From Clostridioides difficile (GTDB lineage Bacteria; Bacillota; Clostridia; Peptostreptococcales; Peptostreptococcaceae), in NCBI GenBank assembly GCA_012955965.1, contig JABBZI010000026.1:1-57266 (forward strand): 57,266 nucleotides of DNA. Reading direction: 5' to 3'. The position numbers and the translations under genes are program-made. Within the stretch, counting starts at the first letter, position 1; each line of letters begins with the position of its first letter. The notes under the pieces are model-generated. The model worked only from the letters and a program-made list of their open reading frames with translations. It was not told the DNA's origin and made no database searches. This document shows, one piece after another, positions 51,880-57,266 of this stretch.

Positions 51880-52584
51880 ATGAATAAAGAAATTCCAAAA
51901 AAAATTTTAGTAGCTGATGATAATCCTGAGATTAGAGAAATTGTAGAAATACTTTTAACTGGTGAAGGTTATGAAGTTGTTATGGCAACGAACGGGGAAG
52001 AAGCTGTAAACTTAGTAGATAGTACAATTGACTTGATTATTTTGGATGTTGTCATGCCTGTAAAGACGGGGTTTGTTGCATGTAACGAAATTAGAGAAAA
52101 AACAACAGCCCCAATCTTATTTTTAACTGCAAAAACTCAAGATTCTGATAAAGTTATTGGATTTTCAGCAGGAGGAGATGACTATTTATCAAAGCCTTTT
52201 TCATATTCTGAATTAATTTCAAGAGTTAAGTCACTACTTAGACGTTATTATATATATCAGGGAAAGGAAAAGGAAAGAGAGCCAAACATATTACATACAA
52301 AAGAATTATATGTCAATTTAGACACTCAAGATGTTACATTGGATGGAGAACCTGTGTTTTTAACAACCATAGAATATAGTATTTTAGTTCTTATGTTAAA
52401 AAATAGAAAGAAGGTTTTTTCATCTGAAAATCTATATGAAACTATTTGGGATGAACAATATTTTTATACAGCAAATAATACTATAATGGTGCATATTAGA
52501 AATTTAAGAAAAAAATTAGAAAAAGACCAAAAAAATCCACAATACATAAAAACTGCATGGGGAAAGGGGTATTATATTGATTAG
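51880..52584 (+). CDS. OmpR-family response regulator
   Basis: A 234-residue DNA-binding regulator. I start at ATG 51880 with AAAGGAG 7 nt upstream; TTG and GTG just before it are in frame but too close. The receiver domain (about 7-120) has the phosphoacceptor Asp56 in IILDVVMP, the acidic pair at 13-14 (ADDN) and Lys105 in LSKPFS. The winged-helix effector (about 135-234) has the usual R-N-L-R-K-K-L-E and WGKGYYI end. It overlaps the kinase gene by 8 bp. It is most like VanR-type regulators; the target may be the envelope operon just upstream. Confidence 0.93.
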   Translation: MNKEIPKKILVADDNPEIREIVEILLTGEGYEVVMATNGEEAVNLVDSTIDLIILDVVMPVKTGFVACNEIREKTTAPILFLTAKTQDSDKVIGFSAGGDDYLSKPFSYSELISRVKSLLRRYYIYQGKEKEREPNILHTKELYVNLDTQDVTLDGEPVFLTTIEYSILVLMLKNRKKVFSSENLYETIWDEQYFYTANNTIMVHIRNLRKKLEKDQKNPQYIKTAWGKGYYID

Positions 52585-53899
52585 CAAAATTAAGCCATCA
52601 AAGTTGGGTGTTATATTATTGATATATGTTGTAATCTCAGCTGCCGTGGCTTTTGTTTTAAATATACCACTTTACTCTGCTGTTGAATCTATAGTAAAAG
52701 ATGTATCAGAAGGAAAGGTGTACTTTAAAAGAGAAGTAGACCAACTTATGGATGATTTTCAACTTTATGTTACTGAGAATAGCGTAAGTTCAAATGATGG
52801 AGATGATATAGCAAAATGGAATGGTGATAACTGGTTTGTTTCTATGAAAATATACAAAGGAAATAAGGTTTTTTATGATACATTATACTATCCTAATGAA
52901 GTTCCTGATAAAAGTGAGGAAAATGAATTTTATAGTAGTTCTATGGCTAGACATTATGAGATACAATTTTCTAATGTTAAAGCTGATATAGTTGTAATAG
53001 CTTTATTTAGATTTAGATTTCAAAATTTTATAGATGCAATTTCTATTACATTCATGGCACTTACATTTATTATAACATTCCTGCTATTGCTGAGTAGAAA
53101 GATAAAATACCTAAGAAAAATAGAGATGGGTATAAAGATAGTAGAGAGTGGCAGTTTAAAGTATAGAATTCCAGTAAAAGGGAATGACGAATTATCATCA
53201 CTTGCATCTAGTATTAATGAGATGAGTCAAACATTAGAGAATCAGCTTATAAAAGAAAGAGAAATGAAGAATAAAAATAAAGATATAGTAACTTCAATAT
53301 CACATGATGTTAGGACTCCATTAACATCAGTAATATGTTATTTAGATTTGATTAAAGACCATAAATATAATAGTCCTGAGCAACTAGAACAGTATATAAA
53401 AAATGTAAGATCTAAAGCGTATCAAATAAAAGATTTAACTGATGACCTTTTTACCCATTTTGTCAATTCTGGAGAGGAAGTTTCCAAAGAATATGAAAAG
53501 ATAAATGCAAATGAATTTATTTTTCAATTGCTTTTAGATAGTTCATACACATTGGAAGAAAAAGGATTTCATATAACCATAGAGAATGAACTTTATAATC
53601 AGTATCATATTTATGTAGATGTAACACAATTTAGGAGAATATTTGATAACTTATGTTCCAATATAATAAAATATGCTAGAAGAGATAAACCAGTAGTATT
53701 TTTAATTAAAGTTGAAGATTCAAAATTATTAATCGTACAAAAAAATAGAGTGAGTAATTTTTCCAAAAACGTAGAAAGTTTTGGAATAGGTATAAAGAAT
53801 TGTGAGAAAATAGTTGCACATCATAATGGAAGTATAAATGTAAACTCAGATGATAAAGAGTTTTCTATTGAAATAGCTATCCCAGTAAAAGAATCATAA
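52577..53899 (+). CDS. Sensor histidine kinase, VanS-like
   Basis: A 440-residue membrane kinase starting at TTG 52577, inside the response regulator gene. Two membrane segments (about 11-30 and 155-174) enclose a ~120-residue extracellular sensor. HAMP (about 175-228) and the phosphoacceptor His243 in SISHDVRTPLTS follow. In the ATPase domain the N-box (NLCSNIIKYA) and the GIGIKNC motif are present, but the D-x-G-x-G of the G1 box is not recognisable (the stretch reads QKNRVSNFSKN). This is seen in some VanS-like kinases and may mean an altered ATP lid. The stimulus is unknown; a cell wall signal is plausible from context. Confidence 0.9.
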   Translation: MISKIKPSKLGVILLIYVVISAAVAFVLNIPLYSAVESIVKDVSEGKVYFKREVDQLMDDFQLYVTENSVSSNDGDDIAKWNGDNWFVSMKIYKGNKVFYDTLYYPNEVPDKSEENEFYSSSMARHYEIQFSNVKADIVVIALFRFRFQNFIDAISITFMALTFIITFLLLLSRKIKYLRKIEMGIKIVESGSLKYRIPVKGNDELSSLASSINEMSQTLENQLIKEREMKNKNKDIVTSISHDVRTPLTSVICYLDLIKDHKYNSPEQLEQYIKNVRSKAYQIKDLTDDLFTHFVNSGEEVSKEYEKINANEFIFQLLLDSSYTLEEKGFHITIENELYNQYHIYVDVTQFRRIFDNLCSNIIKYARRDKPVVFLIKVEDSKLLIVQKNRVSNFSKNVESFGIGIKNCEKIVAHHNGSINVNSDDKEFSIEIAIPVKES

Positions 53900-54010
53900 A
53901 AATCTAAATTTTATATTGTATAGTTAATCATTGTGTACCTGTAAGCAAGTAACAAGTTCACTTATAAGACCATATAATATTATTATCTTAAAAAAAGGGG
54001 ACATAATAAT

Positions 54011-55384
54011 ATGGTTTTGACAGGAGCACATTATATTTACATTATATTTATGGTAATTATATTAATTACTATGATTATGAAAAAGGATACAATAGTACCA
54101 TGTATATTGGGTGTTTTTTTCATGGGATTGTTCTTTGAGAAAAATATATTTGGTGCCATAACAGCAGTATTTAACTCATTTATTATATCTTTGAATGAGT
54201 TGGGTCCAATTATTTTAATTATAGCTATTATGGTTGCTTTATCTAAAGCATTAGAAGCTAATAATGCTATACAGTATATGGTAAGACCATTTTCAAAAGT
54301 TATAAAAAATTCTAATACTGCATTTTTTGTAACTGGATTTGTTATGTTAATTCTTTCTTGGTTTTTCTGGCCTACTCCAGCTGTTGCTTTAGTTGGGGCT
54401 GTATTTTTACCTGTTGCGATGAGAGCCGGATTACCAGCAATTGGTGTTGCAGTGGCATTAAATTTATTTGGTCATGGTCTTGCTTTATCTACAGACTTTG
54501 TTATTCAAGGGGCTCCAAGCATAACAGCTGGTGCAGCAGGAGTTGCAGTATCATATGTCATAAATGATGGTATGATTTTATTCTGGGTAATGGGAATTGT
54601 AACAATATCTATGGCATTTTATACATTGAAAAGAGACATTAATAAGGGAATGTTTAGAGAAGAACTCAAAGATTTTGAAAGTGAAGAAGTAGAAGAATTT
54701 AATGGAAAATCTAAGATAGCAACTATTTTAGTAGCTTTAGGATTTCTTACTGATATAATTGCAATGTATGTATTTGACCTAAAAGGAGGAGATGCTTCAG
54801 CTCTTTTAGGTGGAACAGCAGTATTTTTAATAATCATTATAAATACTGTAAATTTTGGAAAAGATAGTCTTGAAAATGTTTGTGAGAATATAATTGATGG
54901 TTTTGTATTTGGTATAAAAATATTTGGCGCAATTATACCAATAGCAGCGTTCTTCTATATGGGCGAAGTTGCACCTTTAACAGGCGTATTTGGAAAAGTG
55001 TTAGCACCAGGTTCTCAAGGTTTATTATCAGATATAGGTATAGCTCTTTCTCAAACAATACCACTTAATAAATTTGCTGTATCAGGTATAGAAACAATAG
55101 TAGGAGCAATAACTGGACTTGATGGTTCTGGATTTTCTGGGATTTCATTAGTAGGTTCACTTGCTTCCGTGTTTGGAACAGCTATTAATGCAAGTGTTGG
55201 TGCATTAGCTGCATTAGGACAAATCAGTGGCATATGGGTAGGTGGAGGATGTCTAGTTCCTTGGGGACTTATTTCAGCAGCAGCAATCTGTGGGGTTAGT
55301 CCAATAGAATTAGCAAAACGAAATTTTGTTCCTGTTATAACTGGGTTGATTGTAACAACTATAGTAGCAATGTTTATTATTTAG
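54011..55384 (+). CDS. Large integral membrane transporter (ion transporter superfamily type)
   Basis: A 457-residue protein with 10-12 hydrophobic segments and a charged central loop (about 210-235). Two similar halves with Gly/Pro-rich re-entrant segments (WPTPAVALVGAVFLP; QGAPSITAGAAG; LDGSGFSGISLVG) give the look of an inverted-repeat transporter of the IT superfamily (compare gluconate, citrate, NhaC and TRAP large permeases). I cannot name the substrate. GGGG lies 10 nt before the ATG. It follows the kinase by 111 bp with no obvious terminator, so it may be in the two-component regulon. Confidence 0.72.
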   Translation: MVLTGAHYIYIIFMVIILITMIMKKDTIVPCILGVFFMGLFFEKNIFGAITAVFNSFIISLNELGPIILIIAIMVALSKALEANNAIQYMVRPFSKVIKNSNTAFFVTGFVMLILSWFFWPTPAVALVGAVFLPVAMRAGLPAIGVAVALNLFGHGLALSTDFVIQGAPSITAGAAGVAVSYVINDGMILFWVMGIVTISMAFYTLKRDINKGMFREELKDFESEEVEEFNGKSKIATILVALGFLTDIIAMYVFDLKGGDASALLGGTAVFLIIIINTVNFGKDSLENVCENIIDGFVFGIKIFGAIIPIAAFFYMGEVAPLTGVFGKVLAPGSQGLLSDIGIALSQTIPLNKFAVSGIETIVGAITGLDGSGFSGISLVGSLASVFGTAINASVGALAALGQISGIWVGGGCLVPWGLISAAAICGVSPIELAKRNFVPVITGLIVTTIVAMFII

Positions 55385-55442
55385 TTGAGTGAATAAGCCT
55401 TAATTATATGCAAATTTAAACAAACATTGATTATACAAATTA

Positions 55443-55510
55443 AAAATAGATGTATAACTATAATTTATAATAATGATTTTAATAACATTAAGCTATACAT
55501 CTATTTTTTA
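55443..55510 (+). terminator. Intrinsic terminator, possibly bidirectional
   Basis: AAAATAGATGTATA (55443-55456) pairs with TATACATCTATTTT (55494-55507), followed by T. It lies between the convergent transporter and PdaA-like genes. Confidence 0.83.
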
Positions 55511-55620
55511 TTGATATTCTTCTATTAAAATTATTTAATTAAGAAGAATATTTTTATGTTATATTTTATAATTCTTAATAAACTATGTAAAATTGCATAA
55601 TTTAGATGCAATTTATTGTA

Positions 55621-56562
55621 TTAATACTTTAAAAGCTCAAACTCATATCCTAGATTTCTTGCATCTGATATAAAATCATTTAAAATTTCTGTGCTAGTTT
55701 TGGAAACTGCATGTAATAGTAAAATAGAACCATCATGTAAATTATCCATTATTTTTTTGCTTGCTTCCTCATGTGATGGTTGCTTTTCAGTATCCCAATC
55801 TCTGTATGCAAAACTCCAAAACACAGTCTTATATCCTAAGTTTTTAGTCATTGCCAAGCTTTTCTCTGAATATTTACCCATAGGAGGTCTGAAGAATTTA
55901 ACCATATCTTTCCCAGTCACATCCTTATAGAGTCTTTCAACATCAGAAAATTCTTTATTAAAGCTTTCTAAATTATTTGTTTTTGTTGCCATAGATGGAT
56001 GAGATTTACTGTGATTTCCAACTATATGTCCTTCAGACACCATTCTTTTAACTAAGTCTTTATCTTCTTTTATGTATGGAGAGGTAACAAAAAAAACTGC
56101 TTTAATCTGATTTTGTTTTAAAATATCTAGTATCTTTGATGTATATCCATTTTCATAACCCTCATCAAATGTAAGATATAAAGTTTTCTGACCATCTTTT
56201 TTCTGACCATTGTATATGGCATCATAGTCAGAAAATTTAAAGTCAATGTCAGTATTCACTTCTGGTGTCTTGTGTTTAGTGTTTGGTATGTAGAACCAAT
56301 CAAGAGTAGTGTTATCTAAAGAGGATACATCTAGCTTATCACTACCATTATTAATAGTATCTTGTTTTGATGGATTATCTGTTCCATCTGAAACGATAAC
56401 ATTGGAAGTATCTTTATCGTTATCTACTTTTTCAGTATCTTCTTGTGACTGTGTTTCTTTATTTTGGTTTGTATTTTGTTTGTTCTCTGAGCTTGAACAT
56501 CCAACAATAAAAAAAATAGATAGAGAAAGTAGTGTTAAAAAATATAATACCTTTCTAAACAT
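55621..56562 (-). CDS. PdaA-like polysaccharide deacetylase lipoprotein
   Basis: A 313-residue exported enzyme. I start at the ATG at 56562, which has AAAGGAG upstream and gives a lipoprotein signal (MFRKVLYFLTLLSLSIFFIVGC, lipid on Cys22). A Ser/Asn/Asp/Glu-rich linker (about 23-95) precedes the NodB domain (about 125-310). Motif 1 reads LTFDEGYENGYTS, the PdaA-type form with Asp-Glu rather than Asp-Asp; motif 2 is NHSKSH and motif 3 RPPMGKYS. PdaA enzymes deacetylate muramic acid on the way to spore-cortex muramic-delta-lactam; whether this paralogue does so, or acts on vegetative wall, is not shown. Confidence 0.9.
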   Translation of the reverse strand: MFRKVLYFLTLLSLSIFFIVGCSSSENKQNTNQNKETQSQEDTEKVDNDKDTSNVIVSDGTDNPSKQDTINNGSDKLDVSSLDNTTLDWFYIPNTKHKTPEVNTDIDFKFSDYDAIYNGQKKDGQKTLYLTFDEGYENGYTSKILDILKQNQIKAVFFVTSPYIKEDKDLVKRMVSEGHIVGNHSKSHPSMATKTNNLESFNKEFSDVERLYKDVTGKDMVKFFRPPMGKYSEKSLAMTKNLGYKTVFWSFAYRDWDTEKQPSHEEASKKIMDNLHDGSILLLHAVSKTSTEILNDFISDARNLGYEFELLKY

Positions 56563-56715
56563 TTTGAAGCTCCTTTCTAAATTAATAACAATTGTATATA
56601 GTATCATTATAATTGCAAATTGTTACTAATAATAGTTACATCTTTGAAAACAAAGTCACAATAGTATTACAAAAGGTGAATAATCGATAAATTTAAGAAA
56701 AAATGAAAAAAGTAG

Positions 56716-56744
56716 TTGACCATACTAGAATAAGATGTTATTAT
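56716..56744 (+). promoter_or_regulatory. rRNA operon promoter
   Basis: TTGACC (56716-56721), a 17-bp spacer and TATTAT (56739-56744), followed by ~160 nt of leader before the 16S gene. The leader contains ACTTTGAAAATTAAACAG (from about 56810), typical of clostridial rRNA leaders. A/T-rich DNA upstream could act as an UP element. No gene is seen in 56563-56903. Confidence 0.85.
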
Positions 56745-56903
56745 AATAAATGTGCTCAACAAGAAGTAAAAAAATAACAAGCACAAAATTGAATGATAAG
56801 TTAAATGAACTTTGAAAATTAAACAGTAGGTTAATTTATAAAACAAGAAACAAACCATAAAGCCAGATATTTTGATAACAATAGTATCTGAGCCTGATAA
56901 ACT

Positions 56904-57266
<363 letters not shown>

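Overview
The window looks like a chromosomal segment of Clostridioides difficile. It is about 70% A+T. The 5' end of a 16S rRNA gene at the right edge has the Peptostreptococcaceae pattern. Several genes match C. difficile proteins I recognise: the orphan adenine methyltransferase CamA (577 residues, NPPY at 165-168), the agr1 peptide precursor with the NSTCPWII signal, the cell wall protein Cwp14 (three CWB2 repeats plus two SH3 domains) and a pair of sigma-54 activators of the clostridial type. The strain cannot be fixed from sequence alone. The gene order agrees with what I remember of the CD2766 to CD2715 stretch of strain 630, read in reverse.

Left part (1-7.3 kb): the 3' end of a TnpB-encoding IS200/IS605-type element (possibly an IStron) lies inside the PAS-domain region of a sigma-54 activator gene. 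Downstream is the likely target of that activator, an M20 amidohydrolase and MFS transporter operon with a textbook -24/-12 promoter and an inverted-repeat enhancer. A DUF4358-like lipoprotein, a divergent cis-prenyltransferase and a cell wall amidase follow.

7.5-11.4 kb: one promoter precedes a c-di-GMP phosphodiesterase (degenerate GGDEF plus intact EAL), a four-cysteine Rrf2-like regulator overlapping it by 4 bp, and camA. The layout suggests that cyclic-di-GMP turnover, a redox or Fe-S sensor and the epigenetic methylase are transcribed together.

11.5-20.6 kb: a patatin phospholipase, ptsH and ptsI, an exported protein, a possible PemK/MazF-fold protein, an 18-unit DUF4116 repeat protein, and agrB-agrD without agrC or agrA beside it.

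20.8-35.9 kb: a SCIFF-type radical SAM maturase with no precursor peptide seen beside it, a gamma-carbonic-anhydrase-like protein, then a dense housekeeping run: UbiB-like kinase, recJ, apt, relA, dtd, an MBL hydrolase, hemZ, hisS and aspS.

35.9-47 kb: a TIGR04076-like protein, a LysR regulator, cwp14, and a minus-strand set: a second sigma-54 activator, then patB/malY-like aminotransferase, NhaC-type antiporter and a small membrane protein behind another perfect sigma-54 promoter. Next come a zinc-ribbon membrane protein, CsoR and RseC-like genes, and a split ThrE-type exporter.

47.3-57.3 kb: glyA; an envelope cassette (MGDG-synthase-like glycosyltransferase, NodB deacetylase, LPG-synthase-type membrane protein); an OmpR/VanS-like two-component system; a large transporter; a PdaA-like lipoprotein deacetylase; and the promoter, leader and first ~360 nt of an rRNA operon. 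Most gene ends carry clear intrinsic terminators, several of them shared by convergent genes.
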